A DNA stretch of 64,000 nucleotides from Vibrio gigantis (GTDB lineage: Bacteria; Pseudomonadota; Gammaproteobacteria; Enterobacterales; Vibrionaceae): contig NZ_AP025492.1 in assembly GCF_024347515.1 (NCBI RefSeq), positions 1,240,001 through 1,304,000 on the forward strand. Direction: 5' to 3'. Below are positions 1-9,023 of this stretch, in pieces. How positions within the stretch are numbered: position 1 is the stretch's first letter; each line of letters opens with the position of its first letter. The notes beneath the pieces were generated by a model that made no database searches, was not told the DNA's origin, and saw only the letters and a list, made by a program, of their open reading frames with translations. A program made the position numbers and the translations under genes.

Positions 1-194
1 TCGAAGATTTGAGGGCTCAGCGATTCTGCGGTAATACCACTATCAACCAACTGTGGATTGAAGGTACTAGGGTTACCTTGGCCGCAATAAATGAAGCCTT
101 TTTCACGGATTTGCTCGTGATTCACACTCTCACCACATCCAGCTAGAAAGCTCAGCGTACAGATGCTCAGTGATAGTCTTATTAGTGCTTTCAT
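1..194 (-). CDS. sapA: SapA-type peptide ABC transporter substrate-binding lipoprotein (N-terminal part)
   Basis: Only the first 64 codons are inside the window; the gene runs off the left edge. The start encodes a lipoprotein signal peptide ending in the lipobox LAGC. It is followed by the family signature near the mature N-terminus (FIYCGQGNPSTFNPQLVDSG), typical of solute-binding family 5 proteins of the DppA/SapA type. SapA is the periplasmic receptor of the SapABCDF system, linked in enterobacteria to antimicrobial peptide resistance and putrescine export. The gene follows pspF on the same strand after a gap of about 100 bp, a neighbourhood shared with other vibrios. DppA/OppA-like alternatives cannot be excluded from 64 residues; the call rests partly on synteny. 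Confidence 0.75.
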   Translation of the reverse strand, partial: MKALIRLSLSICTLSFLAGCGESVNHEQIREKGFIYCGQGNPSTFNPQLVDSGITAESLSPQIF

Positions 195-296
195 AAAGAG
201 AAATACTTTTCGAAACGAGGCGTTAGAGGAGCCTCAAGATCCGGACAATTTAACATTTTATTTATTCGGCTCCAAATAATAATCAAGTGTGGACAG

Positions 297-1358
297 CTAT
301 TTATCGTTAGCTTGTCCGACAATCGCGTACTTCCTCACCATTCCACGCAATTGGTTGTAGGTTAACCCAAGTAATTCTGCAGCTTGTTTCTGGTTATACT
401 TGCTCTGTTTTAGGGCTTGATTGAGTAGCTTGATGTCTTGTTGCTCTTGCCATGCTTTGTAATCAAGTGGCAAAGAAAACGAACTCTCTGATGAAGTATG
501 GCTGTTGGACTGAGCATTGCCAGTTTCTGGCGTCGAATCTTGTTCTGTTTTCCATGCTGGTTTGAATGGGTTAAACACCAAAGATTCAATAGGATATGGA
601 TTCTTACCATGTTGGTAGATCGCGCGCTCAATGACGTTTTTGAGCTCTCGAACATTCCCTGGCCAAGAATAATCCAACAAGGATTCAATGGCCGATGGTG
701 CAAAGCCAACAAACAGCTCAAGCTCTAATTCTCGGCACATCTTAATAGCGTAGTATTCGGCCAGTAGAGTGATATCTTCTTTACGTTCGCGAAGTGGGGG
801 AATGGTAATGACATCAAAGGCGAGTCTATCTAATAGGTCTGCTCTGAATTCGCCCTTTAATGCCATCTCTGGCAAGTCGGCGTTGGTTGCACACACCAGT
901 CTTACATTGGCACTTAGGGCCTTTTGTCCGCCGACACGTTCATATTGCCCGTATTCAATAACCCGCAATAGTTTCTCTTGCACGGCTAGAGGAGTGGTCG
1001 CGAGTTCATCCAAAAACAGCGTCCCACCTTCGGCTCTCTCAAAGCGGCCTTGATGACGACCTTTCGAACCAGTAAAGGACCCCGATTCATGGCCAAATAA
1101 CTCTGAATCAATCAACCCTTCACTGAGTGTTGAGCAGTTCAGTGAGATTAAAGGTTGATCCCAGCGTTTTGAAAGGTAGTGGAGCCTTTGTGCAATCAGC
1201 TCTTTACCTGTACCACGTTCTCCAATGATCAGAATAGGTCTCTCTATTGGAGCCAGTTGAGAAACTTTGTCCAAAACAGAGAGAAAGCTAGGTGATTCAC
1301 CAATAAGATTCTGCTGCATAGCGGGTCCTTGTATTAGCTGAGCGCTGGTGGAGGTCAT
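297..1358 (-). CDS. pspF: Phage-shock operon sigma-54 enhancer-binding activator PspF
   Basis: PspF activates sigma-54 RNA polymerase at psp promoters and is held in check by PspA. The 353-residue protein has an AAA+ domain at the very N-terminus with no receiver or sensing domain, as expected for PspF. It has Walker A GERGTGKE, Walker B GGTLFLDELA, the arginine-finger region FRADLLDRLAFDV and WPGNVRELKN. The C-terminal Fis-type helix-turn-helix is NQKQAAELLGLTYNQLRG. The loop that contacts sigma-54, GAFTGA in most family members, reads GSFTGS here; the essential threonine is kept. It is divergent from pspA, so the 233-bp gap should hold its binding sites. Extra Ser/Gln-rich residues link the AAA+ and HTH parts. 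Confidence 0.95.
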   Translation of the reverse strand: MTSTSAQLIQGPAMQQNLIGESPSFLSVLDKVSQLAPIERPILIIGERGTGKELIAQRLHYLSKRWDQPLISLNCSTLSEGLIDSELFGHESGSFTGSKGRHQGRFERAEGGTLFLDELATTPLAVQEKLLRVIEYGQYERVGGQKALSANVRLVCATNADLPEMALKGEFRADLLDRLAFDVITIPPLRERKEDITLLAEYYAIKMCRELELELFVGFAPSAIESLLDYSWPGNVRELKNVIERAIYQHGKNPYPIESLVFNPFKPAWKTEQDSTPETGNAQSNSHTSSESSFSLPLDYKAWQEQQDIKLLNQALKQSKYNQKQAAELLGLTYNQLRGMVRKYAIVGQANDK

Positions 1359-1467
1359 ATAAGGGCTGTAGTGGTGAAAAATACCAATACTTGGTTAAAT
1401 TCATCATAGCATGGTTCGAGTTAATCGCCATTACATTGTAAGTGACTGATAATTAATGCCTTAAAAG

Positions 1468-1483
1468 TTGGCACGCTACTTGG
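1468..1483 (+). promoter_or_regulatory. Sigma-54 (-24/-12) promoter of pspABC
   Basis: The sequence TTGGCACG-CTAC-TTGG matches the -24 element exactly. The -12 element ends GG instead of GC. The two conserved G positions are 12 bp apart, as required. It sits about 110 bp upstream of the pspA start, between pspA and the divergent pspF, where PspF would bind. Confidence 0.8.
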
Positions 1484-1591
1484 ATTACTCATGGTAGGTC
1501 TAACTACAAACGTAAATTTTTGAGCAAGTGGTTTGAGAGTTGAACAACTATTTAAAGCACATTTGCCATTATTGTAATTAAGGAGCTTCTC

Positions 1592-2263
1592 ATGGGTATT
1601 TTTTCTCGCTTTGCAGACATCGTAAATTCAAACATCAGTGCACTTTTAGATAAGGCTGAAGATCCTGAAAAGATGATTCGCCTGATTATCCAAGAAATGG
1701 AAGATACGTTGGTCGAGGTTCGTACTAACTCAGCTAAAGCTATCGCAGACAAGAAAGAGCTAGCGCGTAAAGTTGAAGCTATCGAAACTCAGATTTTAGA
1801 TTGGCAAAATAAAGCGACACTAGCGCTAACTAAACAACGCGAAGACCTGGCGAGAGCAGCGCTAATCGAAAAGCAAAAACTGGAAGACATCATCAAGAGC
1901 CTTCACACCGAGCAAACTTTGGTTCATGAAACCATCGAAAAGCTAACCAGTGAGATTGGCAAGCTTGAAACTAAAATTGCAGAAACTCGAGCAAAGCAAC
2001 AAGCATTGATGATCCGTAACAACGCTGCAAGTAACCGCCGTGATGTTCAAAAGCACCTGCACTCAAGCAAAACCAACGAAGCAATGGCGAAGTTTGAGCA
2101 ATTCTCGCGTAAAGTGGATGAATTAGAAGCTGAAGCGGACGTTTACGCTAAGACGGGTAACGCAAAATCTTTAGACCAAGAGTTTGCAGAGCTACAAGCT
2201 CAAGATGAAATTGAAAAAGAGCTAGCGAAACTGAAGCAACAAGTTGAAAACCGCGATAAATAA
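1592..2263 (+). CDS. pspA: Phage shock protein A (PspA/IM30, ESCRT-III superfamily)
   Basis: This is a peripheral inner-membrane protein that binds stressed membranes and inhibits PspF. The 223 residues are almost wholly charged alpha-helical coiled coil. The N-terminal amphipathic helix ([31 protein letters not shown]..., PspA signature) binds membrane, and there are no transmembrane segments. Length matches E. coli PspA (222). A good Shine-Dalgarno (TAAGGAGC) precedes the ATG. It is the first gene of pspABC, driven by the sigma-54 promoter upstream. Confidence 0.96.
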   Translation: MGIFSRFADIVNSNISALLDKAEDPEKMIRLIIQEMEDTLVEVRTNSAKAIADKKELARKVEAIETQILDWQNKATLALTKQREDLARAALIEKQKLEDIIKSLHTEQTLVHETIEKLTSEIGKLETKIAETRAKQQALMIRNNAASNRRDVQKHLHSSKTNEAMAKFEQFSRKVDELEAEADVYAKTGNAKSLDQEFAELQAQDEIEKELAKLKQQVENRDK

Positions 2264-2277
2264 TTTAGGAGTTGTCT

Positions 2278-2511
2278 ATGTCAACATTTCTAATTGCAGG
2301 TCCATTGATTGTCTTTTTAATCTTCGTGGCGCCGCTATGGTTATTCTTACATTACCGCAGCAAGAAGAAATCCAGTAATGGTCTTTCAGAAACGGATCTT
2401 CAACGTCTGCATAAGCTTTCTGCTCAAGCGGAATCGATGCAAGACCGAGTGAAAACGCTAGAAAAAATACTGGATGCGGAGTCGCCTAACTGGAGACGAA
2501 ACTATGAGTAG
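2278..2511 (+). CDS. pspB: Phage shock protein B
   Basis: This is a small inner-membrane protein that relays membrane stress to PspA together with PspC. It has one N-terminal transmembrane helix (about residues 3-25, ending LWLFLHYRSKKK) and a cytoplasmic coiled coil ending in the family motif DAESPNWR. The ATG at 2278 is chosen over an in-frame TTG six bases earlier, because TAGGAG at 2265-2270 is correctly spaced for 2278. The product is 77 residues. Its last codons overlap the pspC start, suggesting translational coupling. Confidence 0.93.
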   Translation: MSTFLIAGPLIVFLIFVAPLWLFLHYRSKKKSSNGLSETDLQRLHKLSAQAESMQDRVKTLEKILDAESPNWRRNYE

Positions 2512-2890
2512 AGAGTTGTATCGCGACCCAATTAACGGCAAATTGTCTGGTGTGTGTGCGGGCTTAGCTAACTACTTCGGCCTTGAAGTTTGGCTAGTTC
2601 GCATCTTGGTTATCTCTGCAGCATTGCTTGGTGGCAGTTTTCTGGTGTTATTAGCTTATTTAGCTTTGACATTTATGCTCGAAAAACAACCGCCTCAGTA
2701 TGTTGATGAGATGAAAGCTAAGCAAGAGCACACACTCAAGCAAAAACCTTGGGAAAAAGGGCAAACTGCGGAGTCATTATTGGACACTTTAGAGGGTGAT
2801 TTCCAGAAATTAGAGACCAGTGTCCGCAACATGGAAGCTTATGTGACCTCCGACACTTTTAAAGTCGACCGCGCATTTAAGAACATGTAG
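2504..2890 (+). CDS. pspC: Phage shock protein C
   Basis: This is an envelope-stress sensor and partner of PspB. The N-terminal PspC domain (RELYRDPINGKLSGVCAGLANYFG) is followed by a transmembrane helix (about residues 30-58) and a C-terminal helical region that can form a coiled coil. The start at 2504 overlaps the last eight bases of pspB and has GGAGA about eight bases upstream. A longer in-frame start at 2474 would add ten poorly conserved residues. Length is 128 residues, close to the family norm. It is the last gene of the psp operon; no pspD/E follows. Confidence 0.93.
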   Translation: MSRELYRDPINGKLSGVCAGLANYFGLEVWLVRILVISAALLGGSFLVLLAYLALTFMLEKQPPQYVDEMKAKQEHTLKQKPWEKGQTAESLLDTLEGDFQKLETSVRNMEAYVTSDTFKVDRAFKNM

Positions 2891-2911
2891 CGGTAAACCT
2901 AAAAAGATTAG

Positions 2912-2951
2912 ATAACGGTTTAGGAAAATTTATTCCAAGCCGTTATTTTTT
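2912..2951 (+). terminator. Rho-independent terminator after pspC
   Basis: An imperfect hairpin with arms ATAACGGTTTAGG and CCAAGCCGTTAT is followed directly by eight T residues, 20 bp after the pspC stop. Confidence 0.75.
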
Positions 2952-3046
2952 TTAATAATTTTGTCTAAATAAATCTTACGATAACTGGTAAGTTACATGT
3001 GATTAATCTATGTTATAAAAATATTTATAGATATGGATGATCACCA

Positions 3047-4081
3047 ATGTATAGAGCCTCCCTTGTCCTATTGACAGCCTTAGCAGGGTTGTCTGGGTGT
3101 GGTAAGGAGCTACCTCCCGTACCTGAACCTGATTCTAGACCCGCCAAACTCTTCACTGTCTCCGTCGGTAATAATGCCTTTGAACGTAGTTTTCCTGCTA
3201 CCACAGAAGCGGGTGACAAAGCAGTACTCGCATTCCGTGTTCCTGGGTTACTACAGAGTATCGATGTGACAGCTGGGCAACACGTGTCTAAAGGTGACGC
3301 GCTTGCTAGGCTAAACCCCGATGAATATCAATTGCTAGAGAAGCAAGCAAAAGCCAACTTTAAGCTAGCGGACGTTCAATACCAGCGAGCGATTAAGCTG
3401 CGCAAAGACCGTGTGGTGTCAGAGCAGGATTTCGATCAAGCAAAAGCAAATCATAATTCAGCACGAGCGGTGCTTAATCAAGCCAATGCGAATCTTCGTT
3501 ACACCACTTTGGTAGCCCCTTATGATGGCACTATCTCTATTATTCCAGCTGAAAACCATGAGTACATTGCCGCTAAACAAGGCGTCATGAATATTCAAAC
3601 CAATCAAATTCTTAAAGTCGTTTTCTTATTGCCCGACCAACTTATTACGCGCTTTTCTTCAGGGTTTGAAACCGATTCGACCATGGTATTTGACGCGTTT
3701 CCTGAAAATTCCTACGTACTGACGTTCCAAGAGGTTGATACGGAAGCCGACCCTAAAACAGGCTCATATAAAGTCACCATGGTGATGGAAAGACCGACGG
3801 ATATCGGTATCTTGCCAGGCATGTCTGGTACGGTGAATCTAGTGTCTGCTCAAGCAGCTGCGACCAAAATTCCGACTTCGGCAATGATGACTGATGGTGA
3901 TGATGTCTCAGTTTGGCGTGTTAACAGCGACGGTATCGTTGAGAAAGTCGCGATTGTGATTGATGAGAAACGTCACATTGTCTCTGGGCTTAATGATGGA
4001 GATCGCATCGTAACCTCTGGTGTTAATGGCCTTGAATCCGGCATTAAGGTACGAGAGTGGATCAAGGAAAGGGGGCTATAA
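3047..4081 (+). CDS. vexI: RND efflux periplasmic adaptor lipoprotein (first of two)
   Basis: This is a membrane fusion protein that links an inner-membrane RND pump to an outer-membrane channel. The signal peptide ends in the lipobox LSGC, predicting a lipid anchor. Then come the biotinyl-lipoyl half (VPGLLQSIDVTAGQHVSKGDAL), a helical hairpin around residues 100-155, the returning lipoyl half (TTLVAPYDGTIS) and beta-barrel domains. It is separated by one base from a second adaptor gene and then an RND pump. Two adaptors plus one pump after psp and before tag is the arrangement I recall for V. cholerae vexIJK (VC1675-1673); the symbol is assigned by that synteny. Confidence 0.85.
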   Translation: MYRASLVLLTALAGLSGCGKELPPVPEPDSRPAKLFTVSVGNNAFERSFPATTEAGDKAVLAFRVPGLLQSIDVTAGQHVSKGDALARLNPDEYQLLEKQAKANFKLADVQYQRAIKLRKDRVVSEQDFDQAKANHNSARAVLNQANANLRYTTLVAPYDGTISIIPAENHEYIAAKQGVMNIQTNQILKVVFLLPDQLITRFSSGFETDSTMVFDAFPENSYVLTFQEVDTEADPKTGSYKVTMVMERPTDIGILPGMSGTVNLVSAQAAATKIPTSAMMTDGDDVSVWRVNSDGIVEKVAIVIDEKRHIVSGLNDGDRIVTSGVNGLESGIKVREWIKERGL

Positions 4082-4082
4082 C

Positions 4083-5168
4083 ATGAGTGCATTTAAATTA
4101 GCGACAGGATTGTCATGTTTAGCTTTGTTGACCGCTTGTAGTGACAAGCAGGAAGTAGAAGTCGATAACACTCCACTGGTCAGAGCGATAGAGATTTCGG
4201 TTTTAGATTTTAATGACAAGTTGTATTTCCCTGCCGTTGCCAATGCGGCGGAAAAAGCCCACCTGAGTTTTCGTGTGGCTGGTGAGATATTTAGGCTCGA
4301 TGTCAAAGAAGGCGAGCGAGTTGAAGCTGGAGACATTATAGCTGAGCTTGATCCAACCGATTATCAACTAGATGTAGATAATGCCCAAGCTAGATACACG
4401 GTAATTAACAGCCAATATAACCGTTCTAGACCTTTGGTGAAAAAGGGTTTACTCGCGAAATCACAGTTTGATGAAATTGCCGCTCAACGTCAGATCGCAT
4501 ACGCGGAGTTAGAACTGGCGAAATTACGCTTGTCTTTCACGATACTGAAAGCGCCTGTTGATGGGATTATTTCTCGAGTGAGTGTCGATCAATTTGAGAA
4601 CATTCAAGTAGGTCAGCAAATTGTGAACATTCACAGTGTTGAAGATGTTGAAGTCATTATTCAGCTTCCTGACCAAATTTACGTCAATCAACCAAGTGAA
4701 ACAATCCTAGAAAATGTGACTGCGTTGGTACGGGTTCCTAGTGGTAATGAATACCCTGCAGGAATTAAAGAGTTCACGACAGAGCCTGATCCGAGTACAG
4801 GAACATTTACTGTGACCTTGGCACTACCTATGCCAAAAGATGACCTGATTCTAGATGGAATGGCTGTCGATGTTACCTCACATGGCCGAGATATCGGTTT
4901 AGATCTAAAAGCCGGAGTGCTAATCCCAATTGAAGCGGTGTTTAATGCTGATGGTGATGATTTAACGCGTAAGAACTCTTATGTATGGGTACTTAATGAC
5001 GATAATACCGTCTCGAAACAGCAAGTCGTATTAGGAAAAGCAAATCAGAAAACATTGCAGATCATGAAAGGATTAGAAATGGGGCAGCATGTCGTTGTTG
5101 CAGGCGTATCGCGATTGCGAGATGGGATGACAGTGGAAGTATTGTCTCAGGAGACGAATAATGAGTGA
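4083..5168 (+). CDS. vexJ: RND efflux periplasmic adaptor lipoprotein (second of two)
   Basis: This is a second membrane fusion protein for the same pump, also a predicted lipoprotein (lipobox LTAC). It has lipoyl halves around FRVAGEIFRLDVKEGERVEAGD and LKAPVDGIISRV, separated by a short helical hairpin. The ATG at 4083 is chosen because GAAAGGGGG lies just upstream and a proper lipoprotein signal follows; a longer reading frame from 4020 would lie inside vexI. It overlaps the pump gene by eight bases. Paired adaptors suggest a hetero-oligomeric adaptor ring, as described for TriAB of Pseudomonas TriABC. Confidence 0.85.
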   Translation: MSAFKLATGLSCLALLTACSDKQEVEVDNTPLVRAIEISVLDFNDKLYFPAVANAAEKAHLSFRVAGEIFRLDVKEGERVEAGDIIAELDPTDYQLDVDNAQARYTVINSQYNRSRPLVKKGLLAKSQFDEIAAQRQIAYAELELAKLRLSFTILKAPVDGIISRVSVDQFENIQVGQQIVNIHSVEDVEVIIQLPDQIYVNQPSETILENVTALVRVPSGNEYPAGIKEFTTEPDPSTGTFTVTLALPMPKDDLILDGMAVDVTSHGRDIGLDLKAGVLIPIEAVFNADGDDLTRKNSYVWVLNDDNTVSKQQVVLGKANQKTLQIMKGLEMGQHVVVAGVSRLRDGMTVEVLSQETNNE

Positions 5169-8100
5169 AGTAAATAACAAGCCCCAAAATGACGATCAAC
5201 AGGGTGATGATCAGATCACAGGTGTTGCTGCTTACTTTATACGCAACAAAGTCATTAGCTGGATGTTATCTCTGATCTTTCTTATCGGTGGTGTTTCTGC
5301 ATTCTTCGGTTTGGGGCGTTTAGAAGATCCTGCCTTTACCATCAAAGATGCAATGGTAGTGACTTCATACCCCGGGGCAACACCTCAGCAGGTGGAAGAG
5401 GAAGTGACCTACCCACTAGAGAAAGCGATTCAACAACTGACCTATGTCGACGAAGTGAACTCGATCTCTAGCCGTGGCCTGTCTCAGGTAACGGTAACGA
5501 TGAAGAATAACTACGGTCCAGATGATCTTCCGCAAATCTGGGATGAACTTCGCCGAAAAGTGAATGATCTTAAGGTTGAACTTCCACCAGGGGTCAATGA
5601 TCCTCAAGTCATCGATGATTTCGGTGACGTTTACGGTATTTTGCTGGCGGTGACGGGCGATGGTTACAGCTATAAAGAGCTGCTGGATTACATCGATTAC
5701 CTAAGGCGAGAGTTAGAGCTGGTTGATGGGGTCAGTAAAGTCTCGGTATCCGGCCAACAGCAAGAGCAAGTGTTTATTGAAATATCGATGAAACGGATAA
5801 GCTCTCTCGGTCTGTCTCCAAACACGGTATTTAACCTTTTATCGACTCAAAACATTGTATCAAGTGCTGGCGCGGTGAGAATTGGCGATGAATACATTCG
5901 AATCCATCCTACGGGCGAGTTCCAGAATGTTGAACAGCTGGGTGATTTGATTCTGACAGAAGGCGGTGCTCAAGGCCTTATTTACCTAAAAGATGTCGCT
6001 GATGTAACTCGCGGTTACGTTGAGGTGCCAAGCAATATCATAGGTTATAACGGCAAGCTCGCACTTAACCTTGGTGTCTCTTTTGCACAAGGCGTGAACG
6101 TGGTAGCGGTTGGTGAAGCTTTTGACCGAAGACTGGCCGAACTAAAATATCAACAACCCGTCGGTATCGACATCTCTGAGGTTTATAACCAGCCAAAAGA
6201 AGTCGACAAATCGGTAAGTGGATTTGTGGTGAGTTTAGGTCAGGCGGTTGCGATCGTAATCGTGGTTCTACTGTTCTTCATGGGTCTACGGTCAGGTCTG
6301 TTGATCGGTTTGATACTATTGTTGACCGTTTTCGGTACATTCATTTTCATGCAGTACTTCAAGATTGACCTCCAGCGTATTTCATTAGGTGCATTGGTTA
6401 TCGCCTTGGGGATGCTGGTGGATAACGCCATTGTGGTGGTGGAAGGGATATTGATCGGCACGCAGAAGGGGCGAACCCGGATGCAGGCCGCTACCGATAT
6501 CGTAACTCAAACCAAATGGCCTTTGCTTGGTGCTACCGTTATTGCAGTAACCGCATTTGCTCCAATTGGTTTATCTGAAGACTCAACTGGCGAATACTGT
6601 GGCACCTTGTTCACGGTTCTACTTATCTCCTTGATGCTGAGTTGGTTTACTGCCATCTCGCTCACGCCGTTCTTTGCTGACATGTTCTTTAAGGGTCAGA
6701 AGGTTGACCCAGATAGCGAAGGTAAAGACCCATACAACGGGATGGCTTTTGTTATCTACAAAAACTTCCTTGAGTTCTGTATGAAGCGTGCTTGGCTCAC
6801 CATGTTTGTCTTGATTATTGGTTTAGGTGCGAGTGTGTACGGTTTTGGCTTCGTTAAACAAGCTTTCTTCCCGTCATCGACAACACCGATGTTCCAAGTT
6901 GATGTTTGGATGCCGGAAGGGACCGATATTCGAGCAACCAACACTAAGCTGAAAGTGCTTGAAAGTTGGTTAGCAGAACAGGACGAAGTTGAACACATCA
7001 CAACGACCGCAGGTAAAGGCTTACAGCGTTTCATGTTGACTTACGCACCAGAGAAAAGTTATAGCGCTTACGGCGAGATAACGGTTCGCGTTAAGAGTTA
7101 CGAAGTGCTTGAAGGGTTGATGAAGCGTTTCCGTGAACATGTAAATGGACAATTCCCAGAGATCGACTATAAGCTAAAACAGATTGAATTAGGTCCTGGT
7201 GGCGGTGCGAAGATTGAAGCTCGTATTGTGGGTTCAGATCCAACGGTGTTACGTTCAATCGCAGCACAAGTGATGGATGTAATGCGTGCCGATAGTGGTG
7301 CATTTAACGTTCGTCACGACTGGCGTGAAAGAACTAAGGTTTTAGAGCCTCAGTTCAACGAAAGCCAAGCGCGTCGTTACGGTATCACCAAGTCTGATGT
7401 CGATGATTTCCTAGCGATGTCTTTCTCTGGTAAATCAATTGGTGTATACCGTGATGGTACAACGCTGATGCCGATTGTGGCTCGTTTGCCTGAAGATGAG
7501 CGTGTCGATATTCGTAACATCGAAGGTATGAAGATCTGGAGCCCTGCGTTAAGTGAATACATCCCGCTGCAACAAGTGACTTTAGGCTACGAGTTGGAAT
7601 GGGAAGATCCACTGATCATTCGTAAGAACCGTAAGCGCATGCTGACAGTAATGGCGGATCCAGATCTACTGGGCGAAGAAACTGCTTCTACGCTACAGAA
7701 GCGTCTACAGCCACAAATTGAAGCGATAGAGATGCCACCTGGTTATTCTCTTGAGTGGGGTGGTGAGTATGAGTCGTCTGCGGATGCGCAGGCATCACTA
7801 TTCACAACCATGCCTCTTGGCTACTTGTTCATGTTCTTGATCACTGTATTCTTGTTTAATTCGGTGAAAGAGCCTCTGATTGTTTGGTTAACGGTTCCAT
7901 TGGCGTTGATTGGGGTGACGACCGGCTTGTTAGCCTTAAATACTCCCTTCGGTTTTATGGCCTTGTTGGGCTTCTTGAGCTTATCGGGCATGCTACTCAA
8001 AAATGGTATCGTCCTGCTTGATCAAATTGAGATTGAAATGAAATCAGGTAAAGATCCTTATGTCGCAGTTGTCGATGCAGCGTTGAGCCGTGTTCGTCCG

Positions 8101-8271
8101 GTATGTATGGCGGCGATCACCACGATTCTAGGTATGATCCCTCTGCTACCCGATATCTTCTTCAAACCAATGGCAGTAACCATCATGTTCGGTTTGGGCT
8201 TTGCTACTGTACTGACGTTAATCGTGGTACCTGTGCTATATCGTCTATTCCATAAAATTGAAGTAGCTTAA
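5161..8271 (+). CDS. vexK: RND multidrug/bile efflux pump, inner-membrane transporter
   Basis: This is a proton-driven RND transporter of 1036 residues with 12 expected transmembrane helices and two large periplasmic loops. TM4 carries GMLVDNAIVVVEG. The usual HAE-family Asp-Asp pair is Asp-Asn here, so only one of the two proton-relay aspartates is present; the TM10 lysine is kept (LLKNGIVLLDQ). Translation is coupled to vexJ by an 8-bp overlap, and an intrinsic terminator follows. No outer-membrane factor gene is present, so it probably uses a TolC encoded elsewhere. No local regulator gene is seen. Confidence 0.9.
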   Translation: MSEVNNKPQNDDQQGDDQITGVAAYFIRNKVISWMLSLIFLIGGVSAFFGLGRLEDPAFTIKDAMVVTSYPGATPQQVEEEVTYPLEKAIQQLTYVDEVNSISSRGLSQVTVTMKNNYGPDDLPQIWDELRRKVNDLKVELPPGVNDPQVIDDFGDVYGILLAVTGDGYSYKELLDYIDYLRRELELVDGVSKVSVSGQQQEQVFIEISMKRISSLGLSPNTVFNLLSTQNIVSSAGAVRIGDEYIRIHPTGEFQNVEQLGDLILTEGGAQGLIYLKDVADVTRGYVEVPSNIIGYNGKLALNLGVSFAQGVNVVAVGEAFDRRLAELKYQQPVGIDISEVYNQPKEVDKSVSGFVVSLGQAVAIVIVVLLFFMGLRSGLLIGLILLLTVFGTFIFMQYFKIDLQRISLGALVIALGMLVDNAIVVVEGILIGTQKGRTRMQAATDIVTQTKWPLLGATVIAVTAFAPIGLSEDSTGEYCGTLFTVLLISLMLSWFTAISLTPFFADMFFKGQKVDPDSEGKDPYNGMAFVIYKNFLEFCMKRAWLTMFVLIIGLGASVYGFGFVKQAFFPSSTTPMFQVDVWMPEGTDIRATNTKLKVLESWLAEQDEVEHITTTAGKGLQRFMLTYAPEKSYSAYGEITVRVKSYEVLEGLMKRFREHVNGQFPEIDYKLKQIELGPGGGAKIEARIVGSDPTVLRSIAAQVMDVMRADSGAFNVRHDWRERTKVLEPQFNESQARRYGITKSDVDDFLAMSFSGKSIGVYRDGTTLMPIVARLPEDERVDIRNIEGMKIWSPALSEYIPLQQVTLGYELEWEDPLIIRKNRKRMLTVMADPDLLGEETASTLQKRLQPQIEAIEMPPGYSLEWGGEYESSADAQASLFTTMPLGYLFMFLITVFLFNSVKEPLIVWLTVPLALIGVTTGLLALNTPFGFMALLGFLSLSGMLLKNGIVLLDQIEIEMKSGKDPYVAVVDAALSRVRPVCMAAITTILGMIPLLPDIFFKPMAVTIMFGLGFATVLTLIVVPVLYRLFHKIEVA

Positions 8272-8288
8272 CGCTAATTAACCTTTGA

Positions 8289-8318
8289 AATAATGCCCCT
8301 GAATGGGGCATTATTTTT
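8289..8318 (+). terminator. Terminator after the RND operon
   Basis: A perfect nine-base-pair stem (TAATGCCCC / GGGGCATTA) with a five-base loop and a T-rich tail lies about 18 bp after the vexK stop. Confidence 0.9.
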
Positions 8319-8347
8319 ATATACCGATTGATAGAAGAGAACACAAA

Positions 8348-8914
8348 ATGGAAGTAAATACATCGGATAGAACCTGCGCATGGGCACTGAAACACGAACT
8401 TGAAAGGGAGTACCACGACGCAGAGTGGGGCGTGCCTGTTTATGATGACCGAGTTCTGTTTGAGTTCATTACTTTAGAAGGCGCTCAGGCGGGTCTAAGC
8501 TGGATTACGATTCTTAAAAAGCGCGAAGGCTATCGCGCGGCATTTGATAACTATGACATCGATAAGTTAGCCGCACTCAATGAAGACAACGTGCCACACA
8601 TCATTGATAACTTCGATGTGGTTAAGCACAAGGGCAAAATTGCGTCAGTATACAACAATGCTCGAGCGACACTTGAACTACAGGAAGAGTTCGGCTCTCT
8701 TTCAAATGCTTTATGGCAGTTTGTCGACAACAAGGTGATTGTGAATCAATGGACTGAGATGTCTCAAGTTCCCGCTTCTACCGAGCAATCTAAAGCGATG
8801 AGCAAGTTTTTGAAGAAGAGAGGCTTTAAGTTTGTAGGGGAAACAATCTGTTACGCGTTCATGCAAGCAACAGGTATGGTTAATGACCATATCGTAGGTT
8901 GTCCACACAAATAA
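8348..8914 (+). CDS. tag: DNA-3-methyladenine glycosylase I
   Basis: This is a base-excision repair enzyme that removes 3-methyladenine from DNA. The 188 residues match Tag closely: WGVPVYDD near the start, AGLSWITILKKREGYR, GFKFVGETICYAFMQATG and NDHIVGC at the end. The structural zinc ligands of Tag are all present (Cys10, His23 and the terminal His and Cys of NDHIVGC). The ATG at 8348 is used because it follows AGAAGA and matches the family N-terminus; an earlier in-frame ATG at 8303 lies inside the preceding terminator. Confidence 0.95.
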   Translation: MEVNTSDRTCAWALKHELEREYHDAEWGVPVYDDRVLFEFITLEGAQAGLSWITILKKREGYRAAFDNYDIDKLAALNEDNVPHIIDNFDVVKHKGKIASVYNNARATLELQEEFGSLSNALWQFVDNKVIVNQWTEMSQVPASTEQSKAMSKFLKKRGFKFVGETICYAFMQATGMVNDHIVGCPHK

Positions 8915-9023
8915 AAGTGTTATTTATCGTCGAAAAATAATTGCTCTAATATAGGAAAATTCACTGGTCATTTATAAACTATTCAATATCATATGCGACC
9001 GAATTCAAACCTAGAAGACGATA

